Shown here one piece after another: positions 44,408-53,622 of a stretch of 64,000 nucleotides of DNA. A program made the translations under genes and the position numbers. Below the pieces are notes generated by a model. That model saw only the letters and a list, made by a program, of their open reading frames with translations, was not told where the DNA came from and ran no database searches. Location of the stretch: assembly GCF_004794515.1 (NCBI RefSeq), contig NZ_SSDF01000074.1:143645-207644 (forward strand). The letters run 5' to 3'. This DNA is from Microbacterium sp. A20 (GTDB taxonomy: Bacteria; Actinomycetota; Actinomycetes; Actinomycetales; Microbacteriaceae). Every line of letters begins with the position of its first letter. Position 1 is the first letter of the stretch.

Positions 44408-45076
44408 ATGCAGCGCCGCGCCTCGTCCTCGCACCTGGGCTGGGCCTTCCTCCCCTACGTCGCGGTCTCCGTTCTCCACGTCGTGCTGCTCGCCGTCGGA
44501 AGCCCGCTCGCCGGACCGACGAAGCTTCTGTTGATGCCGCTGCTTGCCATCCCCGTCCTCGCCGCCGCGCGGTGGCTCAAGCCCCCGATGACCCTCATCC
44601 CGCTCCTCGCAGCACTGCTCTTCTCATGGCTCGGCGACGGCGCCGGCGCGTTCTTCCCCGCGGCGCCGGAGCTCCCCCTGATGCTGCTGTTCTTCGGCAT
44701 CGCCCATGTGGCATACATCCTGCTTTTCGCCCGCCATCTGAGAGTGCGGCGGATGCCGTGGTGGGCGCTGATCTACGCGCTCTGGTGGGCGACGATGATC
44801 GCCCTCCTCGGGCCGCACACCGGTGGCCTGCTGGTCGCGGTGGCGGTCTACGGCGTCGTGCTCGGCGGCACGGCGGCGTTCTCTGCACGATGCCACCCGC
44901 TGGTCGCGATCGGCGGCGCGTTCTTCCTCGCCAGCGACACGCTGCTGGCGTGTCGACTCTTCCTTCCCGACGGTCTTCCGGCGTGGAGCAGCCCGGCTGT
45001 GATGCTCACGTACACGCTCGGCCAAGGTCTCATCATCGCGGGCGCGCTGGTCACCCTGCGAAAGCGGACTGCCTGA
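44408..45076 (+). CDS. YhhN-family membrane protein (lysoplasmalogenase-like)
   Basis: A 222-residue, seven- or eight-helix membrane protein of the YhhN/TMEM86 family, which includes enzymes cleaving the vinyl-ether bond of lysoplasmalogens. The order of short hydrophobic helices and the conserved LLFSWLGDGAGAFF (Asp pair position), LLFFGIAHVAYILLF and GGAFFLASDTLLACRLF segments fit the family. Whether this actinobacterial copy acts on plasmalogens is unknown. Stop codon overlaps the next gene's ATG as TGATG, so the RNA-binding protein downstream is translated with it. Confidence 0.75.
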   Translation: MQRRASSSHLGWAFLPYVAVSVLHVVLLAVGSPLAGPTKLLLMPLLAIPVLAAARWLKPPMTLIPLLAALLFSWLGDGAGAFFPAAPELPLMLLFFGIAHVAYILLFARHLRVRRMPWWALIYALWWATMIALLGPHTGGLLVAVAVYGVVLGGTAAFSARCHPLVAIGGAFFLASDTLLACRLFLPDGLPAWSSPAVMLTYTLGQGLIIAGALVTLRKRTA

Positions 45077-45447
45077 TGGATGCGGCACGCGTCGACAGCT
45101 GGCTCTGGGCGATCCGCGTCTACAAGACCCGGTCGGCTGCGACCACCGCATGCCGCGCCGGGCATGTACGCGTGAACGGCGACAAGGTGAAGGCCGCGCA
45201 GCAGGTGCGGGTGGGCGACGAGCTGCGCATCCGCATCGCCGGATTCGACCGGATCCTGATCGTGCGGCAGCTCCTCGTCAAGCGAGTCGGCGCCCCGGTG
45301 GCGGCGCTCGCCTACGAGGACAAGACGCCGACGCGGGAACCGCAGGCCGCGTTGGGTCTCCGTGATCGTGGAGCCGGACGTCCGACCAAGCGCGAGCGCC
45401 GCGACATCGACAAGCTCCGCGGGCGGAACCACGACCCAGAGGATTGA
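45076..45447 (+). CDS. hslR: S4-domain RNA-binding protein, Hsp15-like
   Basis: A 123-residue protein with one S4 RNA-binding domain: VDSWLWAIRVYKTRSAATTACRAGHVRVNGDKVKAAQQVRVGDELRI is the S4 fold with the conserved Arg and Asn-Gly turn. A basic tail follows (RGAGRPTKRERRDIDKLRGR). It matches Hsp15 (HslR), which binds stalled 50S subunits carrying nascent peptidyl-tRNA after heat shock. The start overlaps the YhhN gene's stop; only this short frame, not the longer one to 44572, fits. Confidence 0.8.
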   Translation: MDAARVDSWLWAIRVYKTRSAATTACRAGHVRVNGDKVKAAQQVRVGDELRIRIAGFDRILIVRQLLVKRVGAPVAALAYEDKTPTREPQAALGLRDRGAGRPTKRERRDIDKLRGRNHDPED

Positions 45448-45487
45448 TATTCCGTCATCCTCCCCGCATTCTTTCGAAGCTTTGTTC

Positions 45488-45493
45488 TAGAAT
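45488..45493 (+). promoter_or_regulatory. -10 box of a leaderless gene (DUF222/HNH)
   Basis: TAGAAT, then 6 nt, then ATG at 45500. AT-rich upstream bases (GCTTTGTTC) make this the clearest of the four leaderless promoters here. Confidence 0.55.
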
Positions 45494-45499
45494 AGGGGT

Positions 45500-46963
45500 A
45501 TGGCAACTCGGACCGACATCGACCTCGAACTCGCGGAGCGACGCCGCGTACTCGAGGCCTGGGTCGAGAAACGACGGCGCATCGCCGCGCTCGAAGCCGA
45601 GGCCGCCGACCTGCTGGTCGAGCAGATCGTCCTCCACGACGCCGAGGTGTCCGCAAGCCCGTTCCACCGCGATGCGATCCACCGCTCCATGATCGCGGAG
45701 TTCTCCGCCGCGGGTCACGTGTCCCGCGGGTCGATGGACTTCGCGTTCGCCGACGCACAGGCGCTTCACGACCACCTCCCCGCAGTCCGTGCCGCATTCG
45801 CCGCGGGTTCCCTGAGCGCTGGCCACGTCCGCGAGATCGCCCGCGTGAGCGCGCTCGTCGCCGAAGCCATCCGCAACAAGAAGGTCGATACCGACGTCAT
45901 GGCGCTGTTCGAGACGGCGGTCCTCGTCGTCGCCGAGCAAGACACGGCTGCCCGCACCCGCGCGCACGCCAGGCAGGTCGCCAGCGCACTCATCGGCGAA
46001 AGCATCGGGGAACGGCATCGGCGAGCGGCCAAGGAACGCTGCGTGACCGTGAAGTCGCTCGACGACGGCCTCGCCCTGCTCACGGCAGTGCTTCCGGAAT
46101 GGATCGCGACCGCCATCTCCGACCGGCTGAGCCGGATGACCCGGGAACTCGTGCGCGCGCGCCAGGATTCGGTACCCGAGTTCCTGCCCTGGTGGTCGGA
46201 CGAAGACATCGATGCCCTGCATCCCGAAGACTTCGCGCTCGACGACCCGGCCTTCGACGCCTACGCCCCCGCGGCCAACGCCGACCCTGCTGACGCTGAC
46301 GCTCACGCCGACGGGAGGATCTTCAGCGCCGACGGAGAAACGTTCGCGACCGATCCCGAGATCGAGCACATCCCTGCCGATGCGCGCACGTGGGCGCAGA
46401 TCCAGGCCGACCTCTTCACCGACCTCCTCCTCGCCGGCGACCCGAGCCGCGCGCACGGCGACGGCCTCGGACGCATCCAAGGACGCGTCCAGGTGACGGT
46501 CGCCGCGACCACGCTCGCCGGCATCGACGACCAGCCGGCCGAGCTCGACGGGCACGGCCCGTTGGACCCCGACGTCGCCCGCGCTCTCGCGGGAGGGAAC
46601 AACGGATGGACCCGACTGTTCCTCGACGCCGCCGGGATGCTCGTCGAAACGGATACGTACACGCCGACCGAGGGTATGCGGCGGTTCCTCCGTGCTCGTG
46701 ACCAGCACTGCCGCTTTCCCGGTTGCCGCATGCCCGTGCACCGCTGCGAGATCGACCACCAGCACGATCATGCCAAGGGCGGGAAGACGCGCCTCGACAA
46801 CCTCGGCCACCTCTGCCGGACACACCACACTCTCAAGCATCCCGACATCCCCGACCCGCATCGGTGGGCGGCGCAGCAGGAACGAGACGGCAGCATCACC
46901 TGGCACAGCCCGCTCGGCCGCGCCTACTCCGATCCCCCACCCCGACGGGTCATGTTCGTCTGA
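45500..46963 (+). CDS. DUF222 / HNH endonuclease domain protein (13E12-type)
   Basis: A 487-residue protein with an N-terminal DUF222 helical region (about residues 1-300; RRIAALEAEAADLLVEQIV, SLSAGHVREIARVSALV) and a C-terminal HNH domain. That domain contains LRARDQHCRFPGCRMPVHRCEIDHQHDHAKGGKTRLDNL and CRTHHTLKH, with the zinc Cys residues and catalytic Asp-His present. The family is multi-copy in actinobacteria and related to mycobacterial REP13E12 repeats, possibly mobile or defence-related. The HNH residues look intact, so it is probably active. Leaderless start as above. Confidence 0.85.
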   Translation: MATRTDIDLELAERRRVLEAWVEKRRRIAALEAEAADLLVEQIVLHDAEVSASPFHRDAIHRSMIAEFSAAGHVSRGSMDFAFADAQALHDHLPAVRAAFAAGSLSAGHVREIARVSALVAEAIRNKKVDTDVMALFETAVLVVAEQDTAARTRAHARQVASALIGESIGERHRRAAKERCVTVKSLDDGLALLTAVLPEWIATAISDRLSRMTRELVRARQDSVPEFLPWWSDEDIDALHPEDFALDDPAFDAYAPAANADPADADAHADGRIFSADGETFATDPEIEHIPADARTWAQIQADLFTDLLLAGDPSRAHGDGLGRIQGRVQVTVAATTLAGIDDQPAELDGHGPLDPDVARALAGGNNGWTRLFLDAAGMLVETDTYTPTEGMRRFLRARDQHCRFPGCRMPVHRCEIDHQHDHAKGGKTRLDNLGHLCRTHHTLKHPDIPDPHRWAAQQERDGSITWHSPLGRAYSDPPPRRVMFV

Positions 46964-47008
46964 CGCCGGTTCGGCGGACGAGCCTTGGCCCGCGGTGAGA
47001 CGCCGGGA

Positions 47009-47908
47009 TCAGTGATCGATCAGATCGCGCAACCATCCGGCCGATCGCACATGCTCGGCACCCGCGTGCTCGACCCGCTCTCGCAGTCCTCGGTCGCTGG
47101 TCACCGCGACCACGGTGCGCTTCGCGGCCACCAGACGCTCGACTTCGGTGACGATCGCGTCATCGCCCGCGGCATCGGCGCGGATGACGGACACATCACT
47201 TGCATCGGAGTCGACACCGCGCGCCTGTCCCTCGACCACCATCGACACCTCCGGGAACCACGCGGAGCCCTCGAGTTCCAGGTCGGCGGCAGGCACGGTC
47301 AAACCCTCCAGCCGTCCGCGCAGCCGCCGGGCCGCCCCCGCGCGGTCCTTCCACCACCCGTCCGGCACCGATCCGACGACGTTCGCCGCGTCGACGACGA
47401 CCACCGGCCGCACCTCGAGCAGCGCGCGCAGTGCCGGCCACGACGCGCCGAAGCCCGGATGCAGCGGCCGCGCATCGACCTGGTCGACCGGCACCCACTC
47501 GAGCGCCACGCTCTCGGGGTCGCTGATCACCGGGTCGAACGGCACCTGCACGTCGGCGATCACGGTCGTGTACGACCAGATGCCCAGATCGAGGACGCTC
47601 GTGAACCGCGGCCGCACCGCGCCGTCCGGCACACCCGCTTCCTCCTGCGCCTCTCGGATCGCACCGACGATCGCACGCTCGCCCTCATGCAGCGCCCCGC
47701 CGGGGAGACCCCAGGTGCCACCGAAGTGGCTCCACGCCACACGATGCTGCAGCAGGATGCCACGAGCGGGATCGTACGCCAGCAGACCGGCAGCGCCGAA
47801 GCGCCCCCAGTACTTCTCCCCGGACTCGGCCACGACCCACGCATCACCCGGATCCCGCGGCCCCTCGGGGCGACGCGGTTCACCAGCGGCAGGAGGTACG
47901 ACAGTCAC
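47009..47908 (-). CDS. NUDIX hydrolase fused to a NYN/PIN-like domain
   Basis: A 299-residue fusion. Residues 40-150 are a NUDIX hydrolase with the box GGALHEGERAIVGAIREAQEEAGV (G-x5-E-x7-RE-x2-EE-x-G pattern), after LLAYDPARGILLQHR. Residues about 168-299 resemble a NYN/YacP-like RNase of the PIN fold: VVVVDAANVVG supplies the first Asp, DDAIVTEVERL the acidic pair and VVAVTSDRGLRERV the last Asp. Such a protein could sanitise a nucleotide and cut RNA. Convergent with the DUF222 gene; GTPase Der lies 60 bp further along in the same direction. Natural partner or substrate unknown. Confidence 0.75.
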   Translation of the reverse strand: MTVVPPAAGEPRRPEGPRDPGDAWVVAESGEKYWGRFGAAGLLAYDPARGILLQHRVAWSHFGGTWGLPGGALHEGERAIVGAIREAQEEAGVPDGAVRPRFTSVLDLGIWSYTTVIADVQVPFDPVISDPESVALEWVPVDQVDARPLHPGFGASWPALRALLEVRPVVVVDAANVVGSVPDGWWKDRAGAARRLRGRLEGLTVPAADLELEGSAWFPEVSMVVEGQARGVDSDASDVSVIRADAAGDDAIVTEVERLVAAKRTVVAVTSDRGLRERVEHAGAEHVRSAGWLRDLIDH

Positions 47909-47969
47909 CCCCTCAGCCTTTCACAGCATCGGGGCATCGGCACCACGGCGCGACATGCGCCGGAACAGA

Positions 47970-49490
47970 TCAGCGCTGGCGCTTCTCGCGCACGCGCATG
48001 TTGATCACGATCGGCGTGCCCTCGAACGAGTAGAGCTCGCGCAGACGCCGCTGGATGAACCGTCGGTATCCGGGATCGAGGAATCCGGTCGTGAACAGCA
48101 CGAACGTCGGCGGACGCGTCGACGCCTGCGTGCCGAACAGGATGCGCGGCTGCTTGCCACCGCGCAGCGGGTGCGGGTGCTCGGCGACGAGCTCCGCGAG
48201 GAACGCGTTGAACTTGCCGGTCGGGATACGACGGTCCCAGTTCTCCAGCGCCGTCTCCAGCGCGGGAACCAGCTTGTCGAGGTGACGACCGGTCTTGGCC
48301 GAGATGTTCACGCGCGGAGCCCAGGCGACGTGCGCGAGGTCCTGCTCGATCTCACGCTCGAGGTAGCGACGACGGTCGGCGTTCTCCAGGTCGTCGTCGT
48401 TCAGACGGTCCCACTTGTTGAACGCGAGCACGAGCGCGCGACCCGACTCCAGCACGAGGTCGATGATGCGCACGTCCTGCTCGCTGATCGTCTCGGAGAC
48501 GTCGAGCACGACGACGGCGACTTCGGCCTTCTCCAGCGCCGCAGAGGTACGGAGCGAGGCGTAGAAGTCCGCACCCTGCGCCATGTGCACGCGACGACGG
48601 ATGCCGGCCGTGTCGACGAGACGCCACATCTTGCCGCCGAGCTCGACGACCTCGTCCACCGGGTCGCGGGTGGTGCCGGCCAGGTCGTTCACGACCACGC
48701 GCTCCTCGCCGGCCGCCTTGTTCAGCAGCGACGACTTGCCCACGTTCGGGCGACCGAGGATGGCGACACGACGCGGTCCACCGATCTCCTGCTTCGCGAC
48801 GGCAGAGACCTCGGGAAGCTTCTTCAGCACCGCGTCCAGCAGGTCGGCGACGCCGCGTCCGTGGATGGCCGACACAGGCCAGGGCTCGCCCAGGCCCAGG
48901 CTCCACAGGCCCGCCGTCTCCGGCTCCTGGCGGGCGTCATCGATCTTGTTGGCGACGAGGAACACCGGCTTGCCGCTCTTGCGCAGCAGCTTCACGACGT
49001 GCTCGTCGGTCGAGGTGGCGCCGACCATCGCGTCGACCACGAACAGCACCATGTCGGCGAGGTCGATCGCGACCTCGGCCTGCATCGCGACCGAACGGTC
49101 GATGCCGCGGGCGTCGGGCTCCCAGCCACCGGTGTCGACGAGGGAGAACCGCCGGTCGGCCCACTCGGCCTTGTACGTCACGCGGTCGCGGGTCACACCG
49201 GGAGTGTCCTCCACGACGGCCTCGCGGCGGCCGAGGATGCGGTTGACGAGTGCGGACTTGCCCACGTTCGGCCGCCCCACGATCGCCACCACCGGAAGCG
49301 CCGGGCTGTAGTGGATGCCGTCCTCGCCGAGCGTGATGCCCGCGAGAAGCTCTGCGTCCTCATCGTCCAGCTCGTAGTCGGCGAGACCGGCGCGCAGGGT
49401 CTCCGCGCGCTGCTCGGCCAGATGCTCGTCGATGTTCTCCATCTTCTCGGCGAGCTGGTCGGGGCCGCCTTCGTATTCGTCGTCAGCCAC
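47970..49490 (-). CDS. der: ribosome biogenesis GTPase Der (EngA)
   Basis: A 506-residue double-GTPase for 50S subunit assembly. The first G domain has [33 protein letters not shown] and NKID; the second [32 protein letters not shown] and NKWD. A KH-like C-terminal domain ([23 protein letters not shown]) follows. The N-terminal 65 acidic residues are an actinobacterial extension. GTG start overlaps the cmk stop by 8 bp. Confidence 0.95.
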   Translation of the reverse strand: MADDEYEGGPDQLAEKMENIDEHLAEQRAETLRAGLADYELDDEDAELLAGITLGEDGIHYSPALPVVAIVGRPNVGKSALVNRILGRREAVVEDTPGVTRDRVTYKAEWADRRFSLVDTGGWEPDARGIDRSVAMQAEVAIDLADMVLFVVDAMVGATSTDEHVVKLLRKSGKPVFLVANKIDDARQEPETAGLWSLGLGEPWPVSAIHGRGVADLLDAVLKKLPEVSAVAKQEIGGPRRVAILGRPNVGKSSLLNKAAGEERVVVNDLAGTTRDPVDEVVELGGKMWRLVDTAGIRRRVHMAQGADFYASLRTSAALEKAEVAVVVLDVSETISEQDVRIIDLVLESGRALVLAFNKWDRLNDDDLENADRRRYLEREIEQDLAHVAWAPRVNISAKTGRHLDKLVPALETALENWDRRIPTGKFNAFLAELVAEHPHPLRGGKQPRILFGTQASTRPPTFVLFTTGFLDPGYRRFIQRRLRELYSFEGTPIVINMRVREKRQR

Positions 49491-50205
49491 GGTGTGCTCC
49501 TTGGATTCGTTCGATCACCGTGAGGACGGCGTCGATGGTCTGGGGGAAATCGAGTTCCGTCGAATCGACGACCTCGACGCCTTCTGCGGCGTTCAGGAAG
49601 TCGACGACGGCGCTGTCTGAGGCGTCGCGCTTGTGCAGCGCCGCGGCGACAGCTGCCGCGTTCTCACCGGCGAGTTCACCGGCGCGTCGGGCGGCCCGTA
49701 CTTCGGGGGCCGCGGTGAGGAGGATCCGCACGGGGGCGTCCGGCGCGACGACGGTGGTGATGTCGCGACCTTCGACCACGACGGCCGGGTACGACGAATC
49801 GGCGACGAGCGTGCGGAACAGCTCGTTCACCTGGGCACGCACCGCGGGCACGCGCGCCACGCCGCTCACGGCACCGGAGACCCGCGGGTCCCGGATGGCC
49901 TCGGTGACATCGGCATCGCCGACGCGCACGGTGCGGTCATCGGGGTCTAGCCCCAGCTGCACCGGGAAATCGGATGCGGCGGCGAGGACCGCGTCAGCAT
50001 CGGAGGTGTCGGCTCCACGGTCCAGCACGTGCCAGGCGAGTGCGCGGTATGCGGAACCCGTGTCGAGATAGCCGAAACCGAGCGTGCGGGCCACGGCCTT
50101 CGACACGCTCGACTTGCCGGAGCCGGCCGGGCCGTCGATGGCGATGAACTTCGTCGCGTCGGTGCCGTGTGCCGGTGCCGCGGACGGCGTGGTGGTGTCA
50201 GTCAT
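49483..50205 (-). CDS. cmk: cytidylate kinase
   Basis: A 240-residue (d)CMP kinase that phosphorylates CMP/dCMP to the diphosphates. The P-loop [17 protein letters not shown] follows an acidic leader of about 25 residues, then [13 protein letters not shown] and [16 protein letters not shown] with the CMP-binding residues. I prefer ATG 50205 (8-bp overlap with the tyrA stop) over 50220. Gene order cmk-der downstream of tyrA and rluB is a conserved bacterial arrangement. Confidence 0.92.
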   Translation of the reverse strand: MTDTTTPSAAPAHGTDATKFIAIDGPAGSGKSSVSKAVARTLGFGYLDTGSAYRALAWHVLDRGADTSDADAVLAAASDFPVQLGLDPDDRTVRVGDADVTEAIRDPRVSGAVSGVARVPAVRAQVNELFRTLVADSSYPAVVVEGRDITTVVAPDAPVRILLTAAPEVRAARRAGELAGENAAAVAAALHKRDASDSAVVDFLNAAEGVEVVDSTELDFPQTIDAVLTVIERIQGAHRG

Positions 50206-51334
50206 TGGTGTTCCCCGCAATCCGCCAGCCGCGTTCCTGGAGTCCGGTGATCGCCCCGTGCAGTGCGGCGGGGTCGACGCTGATCTCCGCCAGGCCGAAC
50301 TGCGCCCCGGGCGAATGCTCGAGTCGGAGGTCCTCGACGTTCACGCCGAGTTCCCCGAGCTCGCCGAACAGGCGACCCAGTTGACCGGCGGTGTCGTCGA
50401 CCATGACGACGAGTGTCTCGAAGCGCTGGTTCTGCCCGTGCTTCCCGGGAAGTCGGTCGACGCCGTCGTTGCCCTGACGGATCGTCTCGGCGACGATGCG
50501 CCGGGCGCCCGGAGCGCTCGGCTCACGCAGTGCGGCCGCGACGTCGGCGAGGTCGCCCGCGAGGGCATCGAGAATCTCCACGACGGGACCGGCGTTGGCA
50601 CCGAGGATCTGCACCCAGAGCTCGGGGGCCGAGGCGGCGATGCGCGTGGTGTCGCGCACCCCCTGGCCGGCCAGACGAAGCGCGCCCTCCTCGGCGTCGG
50701 CGAGACGGCCGGCGAGCAGACTCGCGACCACCTGCGGCACGTGCGAGGTGAGCGCGACGGATCGGTCGTGCTCCTCCGGCGTCATCTCGAGCGGCATCGC
50801 GCCCACGTCGAGGGCGAGGGCTTCGACCAGAGCGAGGTCGGCGGCCTTCGTGTCTTCGTCGCGGCACACGACCCAGGGACGACCGACGAAGAGGTCGGCG
50901 CGCGCCGAGATCGCACCCCCGCGCTCCCGTCCGGCGAGCGGGTGGGAGCCGATGTAGCGGGTGAGGTCGACGCCGCGCGCCTGCAGCGTGCGGAACGGCT
51001 CGAGCTTCACGCTGGCGACGTCTGTGACGACGGCCTCCGGGAACCTCTCGAGCTCGGCCTGGATCACGTCGGCGGTGACGTCGGGCGGCACGGCCACCAC
51101 GATCAGGGCGGGCGTGTCATCGTCGGCGGCGAGGCGACCGGCGCCGTAGTCGACCGCGAGACGCAGCTGGGCGGGCGAGGCATCCGTCAGGACGACGTCG
51201 ATGCCCTTCGATCGGAGCGCATGTCCGACGCTCGCGCCGAGCAGACCGGCACCGACGACGCGAACGGTGCCGGAGAGGCGCGGCGCGACGCTGCCCGCTC
51301 TCCGCGCCGTGGGCGCACTCGTCGTATCGGTCAT
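50198..51334 (-). CDS. tyrA: prephenate dehydrogenase
   Basis: A 378-residue NAD-dependent prephenate dehydrogenase in tyrosine synthesis. The Rossmann motif [14 protein letters not shown] starts after about 24 residues. [12 protein letters not shown] holds the prephenate-binding His, and [12 protein letters not shown] the second His region. The C-terminal 90 residues form an ACT domain ([32 protein letters not shown]) that probably gives feedback control by tyrosine. Overlaps rluB by ATGA at its start and cmk by 8 bp at its end. Confidence 0.9.
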   Translation of the reverse strand: MTDTTSAPTARRAGSVAPRLSGTVRVVGAGLLGASVGHALRSKGIDVVLTDASPAQLRLAVDYGAGRLAADDDTPALIVVAVPPDVTADVIQAELERFPEAVVTDVASVKLEPFRTLQARGVDLTRYIGSHPLAGRERGGAISARADLFVGRPWVVCRDEDTKAADLALVEALALDVGAMPLEMTPEEHDRSVALTSHVPQVVASLLAGRLADAEEGALRLAGQGVRDTTRIAASAPELWVQILGANAGPVVEILDALAGDLADVAAALREPSAPGARRIVAETIRQGNDGVDRLPGKHGQNQRFETLVVMVDDTAGQLGRLFGELGELGVNVEDLRLEHSPGAQFGLAEISVDPAALHGAITGLQERGWRIAGNTND

Positions 51335-52137
51335 TCGTTCTCCTGCTCGCCTGGCGCCTCGGCGACACCGGAATCACGGCGCGACAGGGTGAGAAGCGCG
51401 CCGAGTTCGATTTTAGTCAGTTCCCGTGTCTTCCCCGCCGGGAGGGTTCCCAGGTGGAGCGGTCCGAACTGCCGACGCACCAGCTCGGTGACGGGATGCC
51501 CGACGGCGGCGAGCATGCGGCGCACGATGCGGTTGCGTCCGGAGTGCAGCGTCAGCTCGACCAGACTCGACCCGCGTGAGGTGTCCAGCAGACGCGCCTT
51601 GTCTGCGGCGATCGGACCGTCTTCGAGCTCGATGCCCTTCGTGAGCTTCGAGATCGTCTGCGGCAGCACCGTGCCCTCGACCTTGGCGATGTAGACCTTG
51701 GTCACGCCGAACGACGGGTGCGCGAGCACGTGCGCGAGCGCGCCGTCGTTGGTGAGGATGAGCAGACCGCTGGTCTCCGCGTCGAGGCGGCCGACGTTGT
51801 AGAGGCGCTCCTCGTAGTCGCCGGTGAAGCGACGGAGGTCGGGTCGCCCGCTCTCGTCCTTCATGCTGCTGACGACGCCGGTGGGCTTGTTGAGCATGAC
51901 GTAGCGCTTGGAGACGTCGAGCTGCACGGCGGTGCCGTCGACGTCGACGAGGTCGTGCTCCGGGTCGATCCGCCGGCCGAGCTCGGAGACGACGATGCCG
52001 TTGACGCGGATGCGTCCCTCGGTGATGTACTGCTCGACGACGCGGCGCGAAGCCACCCCGGCGCCGGCGAGCACCTTCTGCAGACGGATGCCCTCGGGCG
52101 CGCCCTCGGGGTCGGTGGAGGCGTCGAAGCCGGTCAT
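51331..52137 (-). CDS. rluB: 23S rRNA pseudouridine synthase, RluB/RsuA family
   Basis: A 268-residue enzyme with an N-terminal S4 domain (IRLQKVLAGAGVASRRVVEQYITEGRIRVNG) and a RsuA/RluB catalytic domain. The catalytic Asp lies in NVGRLDAETSGLLILTNDG, with HPSFGVTKVYIAKV and GRNRIVRRMLAAVGHPV as the further conserved blocks. By family and by position next to scpB it should modify helix 89 of 23S rRNA (position 2605 in E. coli). Overlaps scpB by ATGA. Confidence 0.92.
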   Translation of the reverse strand: MTGFDASTDPEGAPEGIRLQKVLAGAGVASRRVVEQYITEGRIRVNGIVVSELGRRIDPEHDLVDVDGTAVQLDVSKRYVMLNKPTGVVSSMKDESGRPDLRRFTGDYEERLYNVGRLDAETSGLLILTNDGALAHVLAHPSFGVTKVYIAKVEGTVLPQTISKLTKGIELEDGPIAADKARLLDTSRGSSLVELTLHSGRNRIVRRMLAAVGHPVTELVRRQFGPLHLGTLPAGKTRELTKIELGALLTLSRRDSGVAEAPGEQENE

Positions 52138-52778
52138 CGGATGGTCCCTTCGTCGAAACCGTCTGCACCGTCGTCGAGCAGAGGGGAGATCGGGGGCAGC
52201 TCGTCGAGCGAGTTGATGCCCAGGTGCTGCAGGAGAGCGTCGGTCGTGCCGTAGTTGATCGCGCCGGTCTCGGAGTCGGCGAACAGCTCCGTGATCAGAC
52301 CGCGGGCGAGGAGGGTGCGCACGACGGAATCGACGTTCACCGCACGGATGGAGGCGACCTGACTTCGGGTCACCGGCTGCTTGTAGGCGATGACCGCCAG
52401 CGTCTCGAGCGCCGCCTGCGAGAGCCGCGCCGGAGCCTGCCCGCCCACGAACTCCGCGACCAGCGAATCGAGATCCTCGCGCACGTACAGACGCCAGCCA
52501 CCGCCGACCTCGCGGAGCTCGAAGCCACGGCGAGGGCCCTTGCCCTTCCCGTCGTAGTCGTCGACCAGCGTCTCGAGCGTCTGCCGCACGGCGGGCAGCG
52601 GGGAGCCCACCGCGGCGGCCAGCGCCACGAGTCCGAGCGGCTCGTCGACGATGAGGAGGATGGCCTCGATGCGCTCGGACAGCGGGATCTCGGTAGCGTC
52701 TGTCGCCTCGTCCGAGGTCGCCTCGTCGGAGGCCGGCTCCGCCACCTCGTCGACGGTCTCGGTCAGGTCATCGGTCAT
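52134..52778 (-). CDS. scpB: segregation and condensation protein B
   Basis: A 214-residue ScpB with an acidic N-terminus and two winged-helix domains: ERIEAILLIVDEPLGLVALA and, near residue 120, ALETLAVIAYKQPVTRSQVASIRAVNVDSVVRTL, the family's most conserved stretch. It binds ScpA to complete the SMC condensin. ATG 52778 overlaps the scpA stop by 11 bp (start inside ATGACCGATGA), coupling the pair; a longer frame to 52799 lies in scpA sequence. Confidence 0.9.
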   Translation of the reverse strand: MTDDLTETVDEVAEPASDEATSDEATDATEIPLSERIEAILLIVDEPLGLVALAAAVGSPLPAVRQTLETLVDDYDGKGKGPRRGFELREVGGGWRLYVREDLDSLVAEFVGGQAPARLSQAALETLAVIAYKQPVTRSQVASIRAVNVDSVVRTLLARGLITELFADSETGAINYGTTDALLQHLGINSLDELPPISPLLDDGADGFDEGTIR

Positions 52779-53622
52779 AGTCGGCCCCCAGGGTCGCAAG
52801 AGTCTCGTCCGACCAGGAGTCGGCTGCCCAGCGCAGCGTGAGCTCGCCGAGCGGTTCCAGTTGTTCGAAGGACAGCGCCGCGTGGCGATAGAGCTCCAGC
52901 ACCGAGATGAAGCGGGCGACGACGATGCCGGGCTCGCTCACCCCCGAGACGAGCTCGCGGAAGCTCAGCGACTCCGTGCCGCGGAGCAGCGTGACGACGA
53001 TCGCGGCCTGCTCCCGGATGCTGACCAGCGGCGCGTGCAGGTGGTCGAGTCCGACGTGCGGGATCTCCTTGGGCGCGAAGGCCAGGAGCGCGAGCGCCGC
53101 GAAGTCGTCGGCAGTGAGCGACCACACGAGCTCGGGCGTCTGCTTGCGGTGCTTCTCGTCGAGCCGTGCGGCACGGACGTGCCGACGGTCTTCGCGCTGC
53201 AGGCAACGGCCGAACCACGCCGAGACCTCCTTGAAGGCTCGGTACTGCAGCAGACGTGCGAACAGCAGGTCGCGCGCCTCGAGCAGCGCGACGGCTTCGG
53301 CATCCACCAGTTCGCCCTGCGGGAGGAGGCCGGCCACCTTCATGTCGAGGAGTGTGGCTGCGACGACGAGGAACTCGGATGCCTGATCCAGCTCCTCATC
53401 GTTCTCGAGCTGACCGAGGTACGCGATGAACTCGTTCGTGACCGCGCTCAGCGAGACCTCGGTGATGTCCATCTCATGCTTCGAGATGAGGTTCAGGAGC
53501 AGGTCGAACGGGCCGTCGAAGTTGGACAGCGAGACCCGGAAGCCCGGATCGGTCGCAACCGTATCGTCCGCGCTCTCCTCGAGCGTCGCGTCGACGGACT
53601 CCTCGCTAGGCGACAGCGCCAC
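52768..53622 (-). CDS. scpA: segregation and condensation protein A
   Basis: A 284-residue kleisin subunit that bridges SMC heads. The N-terminal FRVSLSNFDGPFDLLLNLISKHEMDITEVSL block is diagnostic, LLDMKVAGLLP follows, and the C-terminal winged helix has SFEQLEPLGELTLRWAADSW. I placed the start at GTG 53622, overlapping the parA stop by 17 bp; upstream residues of the open frame belong to the parA region. Lies between parA and scpB. Confidence 0.9.
   Translation of the reverse strand: MALSPSEESVDATLEESADDTVATDPGFRVSLSNFDGPFDLLLNLISKHEMDITEVSLSAVTNEFIAYLGQLENDEELDQASEFLVVAATLLDMKVAGLLPQGELVDAEAVALLEARDLLFARLLQYRAFKEVSAWFGRCLQREDRRHVRAARLDEKHRKQTPELVWSLTADDFAALALLAFAPKEIPHVGLDHLHAPLVSIREQAAIVVTLLRGTESLSFRELVSGVSEPGIVVARFISVLELYRHAALSFEQLEPLGELTLRWAADSWSDETLATLGADYDR

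Noticed and set aside
47115..49523. Long plus-strand reading frame (802 codons)
   Set aside because: Antisense to the NUDIX-NYN gene and der; low-complexity composition and no ribosome site.
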